A stretch of DNA of 64,000 bases from Polaribacter vadi (GTDB taxonomy: Bacteria > Bacteroidota > Bacteroidia > Flavobacteriales > Flavobacteriaceae): assembly GCF_018861005.1 (NCBI RefSeq), contig NZ_JAHKQL010000003.1:100558-164557 (forward strand), given 5' to 3'. How positions within the stretch are numbered: position 1 is the first letter of the stretch; the number at the start of each line of letters is the position of its first letter. The translations under genes were made by a program, and so were the position numbers. The notes under the pieces are model-generated. The model was not told the DNA's origin and did not search any database. It worked only from the letters and a program-made list of their open reading frames with translations. Of this stretch, positions 45,411 through 54,732 are shown one piece after another.

Positions 45411-46165
45411 GGTGCTTTGTTATCATTCCATTTTGTCTCTAATTGATTTTTATCTCTTAAAGTATCCATTGGTTTCCAGAAACCTCTGTGTTTGTAGGCA
45501 GCAAGTAATTTATCGTTTGCAATATTTTCTAAAGGACTTCTTTCAAAAACGGTTGTATCATCATCTAAATAATTAAAAACGATTGGGTCACAAACAAAGA
45601 AACCACCATTAATCCAAGCTCCATCTCCTTTCGGTTTTTCCATAAAGCTATTAATTTCGTTGGTTTCTGTATTAATATCTACAGCCCCAAATCTACCTTC
45701 GGGTTGTACACAAGTCATCGTAAATTTTTGATCGTGATTGTTATGAAAATCTAAAAGTTCTTTAATATTTACATCACTAACTCCATCACCATAAGTTAAA
45801 AAGAAAGGCTCGTCTAAATATTTTGCAGCTCTTTTAATACGTCCACCAGTCATTGTATGTAAACCTGTATCTAGAATTGTAACTTTCCATTTTTCAGTTT
45901 TAGATTCTAAAGTAGTCATCGTATTATTTTCCATATCAAATTCTACATCAGATTGATGTAGATAATAATTTGCAAAATATTCTTTAATAACGTAAGATTT
46001 ATATCCACCTAAAATAACAAAGTCGTTAAAACCATAACTAGAATAGTGTTTCATTATGTGCCAAATAATTGGTTTGTCACCAATTTTTACCATAGGTTTT
46101 GGTATTGTTGAGGTTTCCTCACTTAATCTAGTTCCAAATCCTCCTGCTAAAATTACTACTTTCAT
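45395..46165 (-). CDS. rfbF: Glucose-1-phosphate cytidylyltransferase
   Basis: A 256-residue nucleotidyltransferase that makes CDP-glucose from CTP and glucose 1-phosphate. The signature VVILAGGFGTRLSEETSTIP is at the N-terminus, followed by PMVKIGDKPIIWHIMKHYSS, FFLTYGDGVSDVNIKELLDF and GGFFVCDPIVFNYLDDDTTV. It provides the substrate of RfbG, encoded downstream with a 16-base overlap, and is separated from the synthase gene upstream by 17 bases. Confidence 0.96.
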   Translation of the reverse strand: MKVVILAGGFGTRLSEETSTIPKPMVKIGDKPIIWHIMKHYSSYGFNDFVILGGYKSYVIKEYFANYYLHQSDVEFDMENNTMTTLESKTEKWKVTILDTGLHTMTGGRIKRAAKYLDEPFFLTYGDGVSDVNIKELLDFHNNHDQKFTMTCVQPEGRFGAVDINTETNEINSFMEKPKGDGAWINGGFFVCDPIVFNYLDDDTTVFERSPLENIANDKLLAAYKHRGFWKPMDTLRDKNQLETKWNDNKAPWKTW

Positions 46166-46182
46166 ATTTTAGTTACTTTAAG

Positions 46183-47793
46183 TTATTGTTTTATTTCAAT
46201 TTCTTTGTTTGATTTTACTTTAATTCTACTCCAAGCATTTTCTGCTTTAATAAATAGAGATTTGTATGCTGCTCCAATACCACCAATAAATTGGATAAAA
46301 GCTATCATAGCAAAGCCTATCATAGCCCAAGTTTTTTTGGCAGTTAGTATTAATTCGCTTTCTGGTATAAAATACCTTCTTTCTATATAAATACCAACTA
46401 ACATAAACAAAAATAGTACACAATATATAATTAAGGGTTTTACAAACGGATTCATAAAACCTTTTACGGCTATTTTTGCTGTTGGTAAATAGGGTATTTT
46501 TTTATTTATTAATGTTAAATAGAATGCATAGGTAAATACTGGCCAACAAGAATATTTTAAAACCATTCCTCGCCAATGAATTCCTTTTTCTGTTTTTCTA
46601 TCACATAAAAATCTTTGAGCATATGCGTAAATTAATAATGCTACAATTAGTATTGGGCTTCCAAGTATTACAAATTCTGTAAAATCCATGCTTGCTGGAC
46701 TTATTTTTGTCGTAAAAAACAATAACGGAATAAATATAAAAAAGGCTGTTATTGGTCCAAATAAATAATAAGTTCCTATGGATAAATAGGATATTTTTTG
46801 CCAGAATTTTAGATGTTTTAAATGACCAGGCATTTCATCGAAAAGTAATTCAAAAACACCTCTTGCCCATTTTAATTGTTGTTTACAAAATGATGTAAAA
46901 TCTTCTGGAACCAAACCACGACTTACAATTACAGGATTGTAAATAGATTCCCAACCTTTTGCATGTATTCTTATGGATGTTTGCAAATCTTCTGCTAAAC
47001 CTTGTGCATGGCCTCCAATACTTTCTAATGCCTTTCTTCTAAAAGTACAATTTGCACCAATAGCAACTGCACCTCCATAACCATGTAAACCCATTTGAGT
47101 TGGCCCATAAAAAGAATAGGTTTGTTCTGCAGCGCCTTTTGCTGTAAAAGAACGATACATATTGTAATAACCCTGACTAACCTGAACAAAACCAATTTTT
47201 TCATCTTTAAAAAAGCCCAAAGTTTGGTCTAAAAAGTTAGGAAACACAATATGGTCTGGGTCTAATATTAAAATATAATCTTCGTTTGTTCTTTTTAATG
47301 TTTCGTTAATTTTACCCGCTTTTGCTCCAGGAATGTTGGCAAGATTTAGCCAAACTACTCCATATTCTTCTGCTAATTCTTTAAAAGCAACATCTTCTGT
47401 GCTATCTAATAAATAAGTTGTGTGTGGGTAATTTAAGTTTTTTAAAGCCTTAAATGTGTTTTCGAACATAGATAAAGGTTCACCAGGAGCAGAGGTTGTA
47501 AACACAGCAACACTTAAATTTTCTTCTGGTTCTGGTACTTCTTTTGGTTTAGAAATGCGTAAATAATTTATCCAAACTAAAGCAATTCTTATAATTCCGT
47601 ATATAAAAAGTAAACTTAAAATTACAAACAAGAAAAGATTTTCTATGTGTTCGCCACGAAACCACCATTCAATTAAATTGAACATACTTAACAAACCAGC
47701 AAATGTTAATCCTAAAAAGATAGCTCTGTCTAAGCTAGTAACTTTTTTAGCTTGTTTAAATTCCCATAAATCGTTACGTAATTTTGAATTCAT
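46183..47793 (-). CDS. Processive GT2 family glycosyltransferase (cellulose synthase-like)
   Basis: A 536-residue membrane glycosyltransferase. Two N-terminal helices (about 25-80) precede the catalytic domain (about 90-340): a DSTEDVA segment, the DxD-type YILILDPDHIVFPNF, the general-base region QGLAEDLQTSIRIHAKGW and the product-binding motif FCKQQLKWARGVFE, in which the usual QxxRW appears as QxxKW. Four to five helices follow (about 340-515). There is no PilZ domain, so no c-di-GMP control is visible. It probably polymerises and extrudes a polysaccharide across the inner membrane. Its ATG overlaps the preceding stop by one base. Confidence 0.92.
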   Translation of the reverse strand: MNSKLRNDLWEFKQAKKVTSLDRAIFLGLTFAGLLSMFNLIEWWFRGEHIENLFLFVILSLLFIYGIIRIALVWINYLRISKPKEVPEPEENLSVAVFTTSAPGEPLSMFENTFKALKNLNYPHTTYLLDSTEDVAFKELAEEYGVVWLNLANIPGAKAGKINETLKRTNEDYILILDPDHIVFPNFLDQTLGFFKDEKIGFVQVSQGYYNMYRSFTAKGAAEQTYSFYGPTQMGLHGYGGAVAIGANCTFRRKALESIGGHAQGLAEDLQTSIRIHAKGWESIYNPVIVSRGLVPEDFTSFCKQQLKWARGVFELLFDEMPGHLKHLKFWQKISYLSIGTYYLFGPITAFFIFIPLLFFTTKISPASMDFTEFVILGSPILIVALLIYAYAQRFLCDRKTEKGIHWRGMVLKYSCWPVFTYAFYLTLINKKIPYLPTAKIAVKGFMNPFVKPLIIYCVLFLFMLVGIYIERRYFIPESELILTAKKTWAMIGFAMIAFIQFIGGIGAAYKSLFIKAENAWSRIKVKSNKEIEIKQ

Positions 47794-49319
47794 TAAAATC
47801 TATAATTCAAACCTAAATTAATATTATCTCTTTTGTAAAAAAATGTTTCTTGATAGGTGTAAACTAAATTAACCCCAAATTTATCAGAAAACATATGGTT
47901 TACAGCCCCTTCAATATCCAAGTAAGAAAATTCTTCATCATAAAAACCCCCTATTTCAAAATTGTTTGGTGTAACTTCTAAAGGATATGGATTTCTTACA
48001 TTAGCAGAAAAACCATAGTTTAACTTACCTTTTATCGTCAATTTTTCTGTTGGCTTATAGTTTGTTATAAATAAACCAGAATGAATTTTTTGTTCTTTTG
48101 GTGTAAAATACGGATCGTAAATTCCCAAACCTTCACTGTCATAAACAAATAAAATATCATCTGCATCTGTGTAGTTAAAACCATAACCAGCCTGAAAGCC
48201 AAATTTGCTCACTTTTATAGGTTGAGAAACAATCCAAGCACCAAACACTTTTATTTTATTATCATCTTGATAAAATTGTTGATTGTAAGCACTGTGTAAA
48301 ACTATCCATTTATTATTATAATCTAACTCACCAAATATATCTTCTTTAGTTAAGTTGATAGAAGTACTAGCAATTGTACCTAAAACACTATTTTTTGAGT
48401 AGCCAAACTTAATAGATGTGTTTTCTGCTAAAAACTGTTTAAATTCTATACCTCCAATCCAATCTGTATCTCCAGAGAAATTTTTGTATGCACCAGCACT
48501 TAAATTTACTTCTAAGCTGAGTTCATTAAAATGCATTTTGTTACCTAGCTTAGCAACTATAGCTTGTTCTGATTGTGGATAAAAATTATAATTTGAAATT
48601 TCTAAACTAGGATTAAGAAGTTTAGAAACGTATTTTTGTAAAGTGATGTGTTGAGCAAAATAATCCATTGGTTGAGAATCTGTTTGATACTCAAAATTTG
48701 CTTTTAAATATAAGCCAGTTAATTCTTCTATTTGATTTGATAAATTATTAGTTAGGTCTGTATTTGGATAAATTTCTTGAATTCTATCAATTTTCTTTTT
48801 TGATGTTTTAAAATTACCATTCCAAAAACTGATATTTGCATGTATAAGCAAGAACTCTACATCTTTAGAATTTTTATCAATTGTAAAATCATTTAAAACA
48901 GTTTCTATTTCATTTACTTTACCCATTTGATAAAGAAACTTAACGTAATCCATTTTCAATTCTTTATTGTTAGGAGCAATAGCAATGGCTTTCTTAAATT
49001 TACTCTTAGCTTCTGTTTTGTTATTATTTAAATTTAAAACATAAGCATAAAGCCAATTTATTTCTAAATCTTCTGAAAAAAAGTTGTAATACTTTGATAA
49101 ATAAATGTCTGCTTGCTTGTATTCTTTTTTTGATAGATAAGCTTTTGTAGTTGCAACTACGTCTTTTTTATCAATAGTATGAGAAGTAAGATTGTTTTTT
49201 GGAGTCGATTTAAAAGACTGATTTTGAGAAAAAACAGATATGTTTAAGAATATTAAAATGTATACGCTACAATTTTTTATTAATTTAAAAATTGTATTTA
49301 CCTTTAATAGGTTTGTCAT
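47793..49319 (-). CDS. TPR plus outer-membrane beta-barrel exporter (YaiO-like)
   Basis: A 508-residue exported protein. A signal peptide (about 15-32, SVYILIFLNISVFSQ) is followed by TPR-like helices (about 50-190: YLSKKEYKQADIYLSKYYNF, YAYVLNLNNNKTEAKSKFKK) and then about 290 residues of alternating strands ending NINLGLNYRF, a terminal aromatic residue as in outer-membrane barrels. This is the YaiO-type arrangement, a counterpart of BcsC and AlgK/AlgE in synthase-dependent export: TPR in the periplasm, pore in the outer membrane. It is the first gene of the operon and so likely the outer-membrane port of the polysaccharide. Confidence 0.85.
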   Translation of the reverse strand: MTNLLKVNTIFKLIKNCSVYILIFLNISVFSQNQSFKSTPKNNLTSHTIDKKDVVATTKAYLSKKEYKQADIYLSKYYNFFSEDLEINWLYAYVLNLNNNKTEAKSKFKKAIAIAPNNKELKMDYVKFLYQMGKVNEIETVLNDFTIDKNSKDVEFLLIHANISFWNGNFKTSKKKIDRIQEIYPNTDLTNNLSNQIEELTGLYLKANFEYQTDSQPMDYFAQHITLQKYVSKLLNPSLEISNYNFYPQSEQAIVAKLGNKMHFNELSLEVNLSAGAYKNFSGDTDWIGGIEFKQFLAENTSIKFGYSKNSVLGTIASTSINLTKEDIFGELDYNNKWIVLHSAYNQQFYQDDNKIKVFGAWIVSQPIKVSKFGFQAGYGFNYTDADDILFVYDSEGLGIYDPYFTPKEQKIHSGLFITNYKPTEKLTIKGKLNYGFSANVRNPYPLEVTPNNFEIGGFYDEEFSYLDIEGAVNHMFSDKFGVNLVYTYQETFFYKRDNINLGLNYRF

Positions 49320-49529
49320 TTTTTTTTAAAGTTTTTTATTTCATTTAGAAAAAACTATAATATGTTGGGGTTTTAGAAACTAAAATCCAAATATATTAAT
49401 TTTTTAATGATAACTCTTTAATTTCTTTAGAGTTTTATCTAATTAAAATTAAGAAAATTCTTAAGGATTTTAGATGTAAAATTTAGTAAATATAGTTTTT
49501 AAATAAAATAGAGATGAATAAAAAAAGAT

Positions 49530-49565
49530 TAAACCAGCTTAACTTTTAAGTGATAAGCTGGTTTA
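49530..49565 (-). terminator. Terminator of the LRR lipoprotein gene
   Basis: Two perfect 12-base arms, TAAACCAGCTTA (49530-49541) and TAAGCTGGTTTA (49554-49565), with a 12-base loop, lie just after the stop at 49581 on the minus strand and are followed by seven T. Confidence 0.85.
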
Positions 49566-49580
49566 CTAATTTATCTAATT

Positions 49581-51527
49581 TTATAGAGAACTTATTGTTC
49601 CAAATTCTTGCCAAACTGCAGTAGACTCATATGTTGAAACTGAACTTGCTGGTACTTTTAAAGTTAAATTGATTAAAGAAACATATTCAAAAACATTTGC
49701 TTCTATAGTAAGAGGTGTTTCTATATCTACATTTACATTGGTTAAAAGAGAGCAATTATAAAAAGCGCCATCACCAATACTTGTTACACTACTTGGTATA
49801 CTTACATCTTTTAAACTAGTACATTGAAAAAATGCTTGAGTAGATATGCTTGTAACAGTATTAGGAACATCGAAGCTTGTTAAGCTTACACAGTTTCCAA
49901 AAACGGTTGCACCAAATGAAGTTACACTAGTAGGTATGTTCACTTTAGTTAAGCTGCTACAGTTATAAAAACCAATTTCTGGTAAAGAAGTAATACCATC
50001 TGGTATTGTAATTTCGCTTATTGCATTACAACCAGCAAAAGCTCCTTTACCAATACTTGTTACGCTACTAGGTATGTTTATTTCTGTTAAACTACTACAG
50101 TTAAAGAAAGTTGTTTCTTCGATAGTTGTAATTCCATCAGGAATTGCGATGCTTTTTAAATTAGGGCAGTTACCAAATGCACTACCACCAATGCTTGTTA
50201 CACTATTTGGTATGTTAATTTGTTCTAAACTAGTACAATCGTAAAATACACTACTGCCAATTGTTGTTGCGTTGCTTGGTATGTTTACATCAACCAAATC
50301 AAAACATTGATAAAATAAATTGTCTGGTATAGTTGTAATATTCTCTGGTAAAACTGCTTTTGTTAAGTTAATACAAGCACCAAATGCACTGTTACCAATA
50401 CTTGTTACAGTAGCAGGTATTGTTATTTCTTTTAAGACACTACACTCATAAAACGCAGAAGAACCAATTGTAGTAATATTACTTGGTATTGTAAAACTTT
50501 CTAAACTGTTACAAGCATAAAAAGTTTCATTAGGTATTGTTGTAAAAGTATCTGGAAAAGTTACGTTTGTTAAACTGTTACATAAACCAAAGACAGCTGC
50601 ACCCATATTGTCATTCTCTACACTGCTAGGTATTGATATATTGTTTAAACTGCTACAATCATAAAAAGCTCCAGTACCAATACTTGTGATTGTGTTTGGT
50701 ATATCAATAGAAGTTAAACTTCTACAACTTGCAAAAACACCATCAGCTAAATGAGATGTGCCTGCAGGAATATTAATGTCTGATAAACTTACACAAATAC
50801 CAAAAGCATCGTTACCAATTTCTGTAACTTCATCAGGTATATTAATGCTAGTAATGCTGTATGAGTTGTAAAAAGCGAGGCTACCTATGTTTGTGTAACT
50901 ACTTGGAATATTTATACTTGTTATGTCGTAAGCATAAGCAAAACCTTCGTCTGCAATACTAGTAACGTTATACGTTAAATCGAATTGATCTATGGTTGCA
51001 GGTAACTCTAATGCACCAGAAGGACCATCTTCGGTGGTTTTTTCTATAGATACCTCTTTGTTGTCTACATTTGTAATCGTGTACTTATAATCATCAACCG
51101 TAAAAGTTGTTCCTGCTTCTGGCCCTGTAGGAGGTATAACTACCACAGTAACTGATGCAGTATCACTATCTCCATCACTGTCAGTAATTGTATAATCAAA
51201 AGTATCAGTACCATCAAAGTTTGTTTCTGGAGTATAATCGATAGTATCGTCTGTTGGGTCATTTGGTGTACCTTCTGTGTTTACAGAAACTGTTCCTCCA
51301 TTTTCTGTTGTATTAGAAATTACAGAAATTGCTCCTGTGCTTGGACCATCATCACCAAAATTATCATTATTTAAAACATCAATATTAATTGATATTCCTA
51401 CCTCTGTAGAGGTAGAATCGTTTAAAGCATTTGGTGTATCATTTAATTCTTCTTCTTCAGAAGTTGGGCTTGTACATGATGTAAAAGCAATGGAAATAAT
51501 TGCGAGAGCGTAAAAATATTTTCTCAT
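49581..51527 (-). CDS. BspA-type leucine-rich-repeat surface lipoprotein
   Basis: A 648-residue lipoprotein: lipobox ISIAFTSC (Cys about 18), then a cadherin/Ig-like domain (about 30-135) with the VLNNDNFGDDGP and DTFDYTITDSDGDSDTASVT pattern, a linker, and about 19 tandem repeats of roughly 23 residues (about 150-640). The consensus repeat reads I...TSIGSSAFYNCSSLTSINIP, the BspA/LRR_5 type. Such proteins act in adhesion or in binding of other surfaces. The strong internal DNA repetition is a natural place for recombination or repeat-number change. It stands alone with its own terminator and lies just upstream of the polysaccharide operon on the same strand. Confidence 0.9.
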   Translation of the reverse strand: MRKYFYALAIISIAFTSCTSPTSEEEELNDTPNALNDSTSTEVGISINIDVLNNDNFGDDGPSTGAISVISNTTENGGTVSVNTEGTPNDPTDDTIDYTPETNFDGTDTFDYTITDSDGDSDTASVTVVVIPPTGPEAGTTFTVDDYKYTITNVDNKEVSIEKTTEDGPSGALELPATIDQFDLTYNVTSIADEGFAYAYDITSINIPSSYTNIGSLAFYNSYSITSINIPDEVTEIGNDAFGICVSLSDINIPAGTSHLADGVFASCRSLTSIDIPNTITSIGTGAFYDCSSLNNISIPSSVENDNMGAAVFGLCNSLTNVTFPDTFTTIPNETFYACNSLESFTIPSNITTIGSSAFYECSVLKEITIPATVTSIGNSAFGACINLTKAVLPENITTIPDNLFYQCFDLVDVNIPSNATTIGSSVFYDCTSLEQINIPNSVTSIGGSAFGNCPNLKSIAIPDGITTIEETTFFNCSSLTEINIPSSVTSIGKGAFAGCNAISEITIPDGITSLPEIGFYNCSSLTKVNIPTSVTSFGATVFGNCVSLTSFDVPNTVTSISTQAFFQCTSLKDVSIPSSVTSIGDGAFYNCSLLTNVNVDIETPLTIEANVFEYVSLINLTLKVPASSVSTYESTAVWQEFGTISSL

Positions 51528-51617
51528 TTTTTTTGTTTAAGGGGTTGATAACAAAGGTATTTAAATATTCGTTATCTCAAAGTGTTTTTTATTTTATTTA
51601 AATTTATGTTGATATAA

Positions 51618-52928
51618 CTATTTCTGTCTAAAGTAAATAGTTATTGGTACACCAGAAAAATTATAAATTTCTCTAAGTTTATTTTCTAAAAATCGTTTAT
51701 AAGGATCTCTAACATATTGTGGTAAATTACAAAAAAAAGCAAACTGAGGTGTTTGTGTTGGCAACTGCATGCAATATTTAATCTTCACAAATTTTCCTTT
51801 AATTGCAGGTGGTGGATTGTTTTTAACAATTTCTAACATTGTTTCATTAAATTTACTTGTAGAAATTCTGTTTTTTCTATTTTCAAAAACTTCTACAGCA
51901 GTTTCAATGGCTTTAAATAAACGTTGTTTTGTTAATGCTGATATAAAAATTATTGGTACATCTGTGAAAGGTGCAATTTGTTCTTTTACTTTGACTTCAT
52001 AATCTCGCATTGTATTGGTTTCTTTTTCAACCAAATCCCATTTATTAATTAAGATGATAACACCTTTTCTGTTTTTTTCTGCTAACCAAAATATATTTTG
52101 ATCTTGACCTTCAAATCCACGAGTGGCATCAATAACTAATATAATAACGTCAGAATATTCTATAGAACGCACAGCACGCATAACTGAGTAAAACTCTAAG
52201 TCTTCTTTTACTCTCGATTTTTTTCGGATACCTGCAGTATCAACTAAATTAAAATCGAAACCAAATCTGTTGTATTTTGTATCAATAGAATCTCTTGTGG
52301 TACCTGCAATATTGGTTACAATATTTCTGTCTTCACCAATTAAAGAATTTATAAATGATGATTTTCCTGCATTTGGACGCCCAACAACAGCAAATCTTGG
52401 CAATTCTTCTTTTTCTAAATCTACAGCTTCTGGTTCTGGCATTTTTTCTGCAAGCGCATCTAATAAGTCTCCAGTACCTGAACCGTTAATAGAGGCAATT
52501 GTGTAATACTCTCCTAAACCTAGATTGTAAAATTCTACTGCATCAGGTTCTCTCATTGCATTATCTACCTTGTTTACAACTGTAAAAATTGGCTTTTTAA
52601 CTTTACGTAAAAGTTTAGCAACTTCAGCATCCATAGGTGTAATACCATCTTCAACGTTAACTACAAAAACAATTAAATCTGCTTCATCAATAGCTAGATT
52701 TACTTGCTTTCTAATTTCTCCTTCAAAAATATCATCAGAACCTTTAATATACCCACCAGTATCTATCACAGAAAATTCTTTTCCATTCCAGTCAGATTTT
52801 CCATAATGTCTGTCTCTTGTAACTCCGCTAACAGAATCTACAATTGCTTCTCTTTTTTGCACCAATCTGTTAAAAAGTGTTGACTTCCCTACATTTGGTC
52901 TTCCTACAATGGCAACAATGCTATTCAT
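51618..52928 (-). CDS. der: GTPase Der (EngA), ribosome assembly
   Basis: A 436-residue double GTPase needed for 50S ribosome assembly. I place the start at [12 protein letters not shown] (52928); a longer frame to 52949 adds only non-conserved residues. The two G domains each show the full motif set: G1 [13 protein letters not shown] and [13 protein letters not shown]3 VIDTGGY and [12 protein letters not shown]4 NKVDN and NKWD. The C-terminal KH-like domain ends [11 protein letters not shown]. It diverges from the membrane gene at 53009. Confidence 0.97.
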   Translation of the reverse strand: MNSIVAIVGRPNVGKSTLFNRLVQKREAIVDSVSGVTRDRHYGKSDWNGKEFSVIDTGGYIKGSDDIFEGEIRKQVNLAIDEADLIVFVVNVEDGITPMDAEVAKLLRKVKKPIFTVVNKVDNAMREPDAVEFYNLGLGEYYTIASINGSGTGDLLDALAEKMPEPEAVDLEKEELPRFAVVGRPNAGKSSFINSLIGEDRNIVTNIAGTTRDSIDTKYNRFGFDFNLVDTAGIRKKSRVKEDLEFYSVMRAVRSIEYSDVIILVIDATRGFEGQDQNIFWLAEKNRKGVIILINKWDLVEKETNTMRDYEVKVKEQIAPFTDVPIIFISALTKQRLFKAIETAVEVFENRKNRISTSKFNETMLEIVKNNPPPAIKGKFVKIKYCMQLPTQTPQFAFFCNLPQYVRDPYKRFLENKLREIYNFSGVPITIYFRQK

Positions 52929-53008
52929 TTGAATTGTAATTTTTTGCAAAGATACGATTTACTAAAGGATTTTAATTGTAATTTTAAAGGGTTGTAAAAT
53001 AGATTTCT

Positions 53009-53533
53009 ATGGATAGGAAAGTAAATGTATTAATAGAAAAAAGAAATAGCGAAGTTTTTCTTAGACCAAGATTTACGATAGACTTAGATATAAATTATAA
53101 AGAATTGCTTCAACGTTTTTCTGATGAATTTAAAAAAGGAAATTCAAAAATTACTGGAAACATAGTTGATGGCCATGTTTTTATAAAAATTTCTAAAAAA
53201 CACGAACATTTTTGGTCGCCTCAATTACATCTAGAAATTATTCAAAAAACTGTAAAAACATCACTTTTAAAAGGCTTATTTGGGCCAAAACCTGCAGTTT
53301 GGACACTTTTTATGTTTGTTCATTTTATAATTGGTATTTCTTTTCTAGCTTTTTGTATACTCTTATACACTAAGTTTTCGTTAAATGAGTCAATTTTTTT
53401 TCCTTTATTAATGATGATTATTTTACCATTAATCTGGCTGCTTCTGTATTTTTTAGGTAAAATAGGAAAAAATACAGGTAAATATCAAATGAGAAATTTA
53501 CATGACTTTATGATAGAGATAATAGAGGGTTAA
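53009..53533 (+). CDS. Membrane protein of unknown function
   Basis: A 174-residue protein with a soluble N-terminal half (about 1-88; strands such as FLRPRFTIDLDINYKELLQR and IVDGHVFIKISKKHEHFWSP) and two membrane helices (about 93-117, VWTLFMFVHFIIGISFLAFC, and 126-148). The N-terminal half has a START/SRPBCC-like feel but I cannot confirm a fold. It sits between der and era, diverging from der and converging on era. I do not recognise the family. Confidence 0.72.
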   Translation: MDRKVNVLIEKRNSEVFLRPRFTIDLDINYKELLQRFSDEFKKGNSKITGNIVDGHVFIKISKKHEHFWSPQLHLEIIQKTVKTSLLKGLFGPKPAVWTLFMFVHFIIGISFLAFCILLYTKFSLNESIFFPLLMMIILPLIWLLLYFLGKIGKNTGKYQMRNLHDFMIEIIEG

Positions 53534-53553
53534 AATCGGAGAGAATTGATAAT

Positions 53554-54438
53554 TTAATTCTGATTATAACCAAAACGTTTTAATTGGTTCTTATCACTTC
53601 TCCAGTTTTTATTCACTTTTACATACAATTCTATAAAAACTTTTTTCTGAAAAAAACGTTCTAAGTCTTTGCGAGCTTCAGCTCCAATTCGTTTAATTGC
53701 AGTGCCTTTATGACCAATAATAATTCCTTTTTGAGTATCGCGTTCTACCATGATTATAGATCGAATTCTAACAATGTTTTCTTGTTCAATAAATTCTTCT
53801 GTTTCAACTTCTACGGAGTATGGTATTTCTTTTTTGTAATGCATTAGAATTTTTTCTCTAATTTTTTCATTTACAAAAAAGCGTTCAGGTTTGTCTGTTA
53901 ATTGATCTTTAGGATAAAAGGGAGGCCCTTCTGGTAATAATTCAATTATCTTGTAGAAAACAGACTCTACATTAAATTTTTCTAAAGCAGAAATTACATA
54001 AACAAAAGAGTTTGGTACTTTTTCTCGCCAATATTTTATTTTCTCATCAACTTCTTCTTTATTAGATTTATCAATTTTATTCAATAAAAGTATAACAGGA
54101 ATCTTGCTGTTGATGATTTTATTAAAAAAAGCTTCATTTTTTAATGCAGTTTCTCCAACTTCAACCATATAAATTAAAACATCGGCATCATCTAAAGCAG
54201 ATTTTACAAAATCCATCATAGACGCTTGTAGTTCATATGCAGGTTTTATGATACCTGGAGTATCAGAAAATACAATTTGATATTCTTCGTGATTAACAAT
54301 TCCTAGAATTCTATGCCTTGTTGTTTGTGCTTTTGGGGTGATAATAGATAATTTTTCACCAACCAAAGCATTCATCAAAGTAGATTTACCCACATTAGGA
54401 TTTCCAATAATATTTACAAAACCAGCTTTATGTATCAT
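53554..54438 (-). CDS. era: GTPase Era, 16S rRNA processing
   Basis: A 294-residue GTPase that binds the 3' end of 16S rRNA during 30S maturation. G1 is [21 protein letters not shown]3 FSDTPGI and G4 LLNKIDK; the C-terminal KH domain includes IIGHKGTAIKRIGAEARKDL with the GxxG RNA-binding loop. Length is standard. It lies next to the initiator tRNA gene, which is divergently oriented. Confidence 0.97.
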   Translation of the reverse strand: MIHKAGFVNIIGNPNVGKSTLMNALVGEKLSIITPKAQTTRHRILGIVNHEEYQIVFSDTPGIIKPAYELQASMMDFVKSALDDADVLIYMVEVGETALKNEAFFNKIINSKIPVILLLNKIDKSNKEEVDEKIKYWREKVPNSFVYVISALEKFNVESVFYKIIELLPEGPPFYPKDQLTDKPERFFVNEKIREKILMHYKKEIPYSVEVETEEFIEQENIVRIRSIIMVERDTQKGIIIGHKGTAIKRIGAEARKDLERFFQKKVFIELYVKVNKNWRSDKNQLKRFGYNQN

Positions 54439-54507
54439 AAAACAAAGATAACTTGTTTTATGTTTTGTCTATAAATTTTGTCTTAAAAAAAAATAAATGA
54501 AATAAAG

Positions 54508-54540
54508 TTTGGAAAATAGTTTCTTTGTGTTGTATATTTG
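54508..54540 (+). promoter_or_regulatory. Promoter of the initiator tRNA gene
   Basis: TTTG at 54508-54511 and TATATTTG at 54533-54540 are separated by 21 bases, a full match to the Bacteroidota -33/-7 pattern. The -7 element ends 10 bases before the mature 5' end of the tRNA. Confidence 0.7.
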
Positions 54541-54550
54541 CAGTTCAAAT

Positions 54551-54623
<73 letters not shown>

Positions 54624-54645
54624 CAAGCTTAACGTTAATTAAATC

Positions 54646-54675
54646 AACGAATTGTGTCTCACAATTCGTTTTTTT
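54646..54675 (+). terminator. Terminator of the tRNA gene
   Basis: Perfect 11-base arms AACGAATTGTG (54646-54656) and CACAATTCGTT (54660-54670) with a three-base loop are followed by a T run. This places the longest integrase frame (start 54652) inside the terminator, so that start is rejected. Confidence 0.85.
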
Positions 54676-54732
54676 ATGTCTTCAATTTACTTACTTTTAC
54701 AAAGAGTACACAAAAACGTACACGTTTTACCT

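Noticed and set aside
53542..53561. AGAATT/AATTCT inverted repeat between convergent genes
   Set aside because: Six base pairs of AT-rich sequence without a T tract; too weak for a terminator call.
54652..54732. Longer integrase start
   Set aside because: It begins inside the hairpin terminator of the tRNA gene, before any possible promoter output; the conserved N-terminus begins at 54733.
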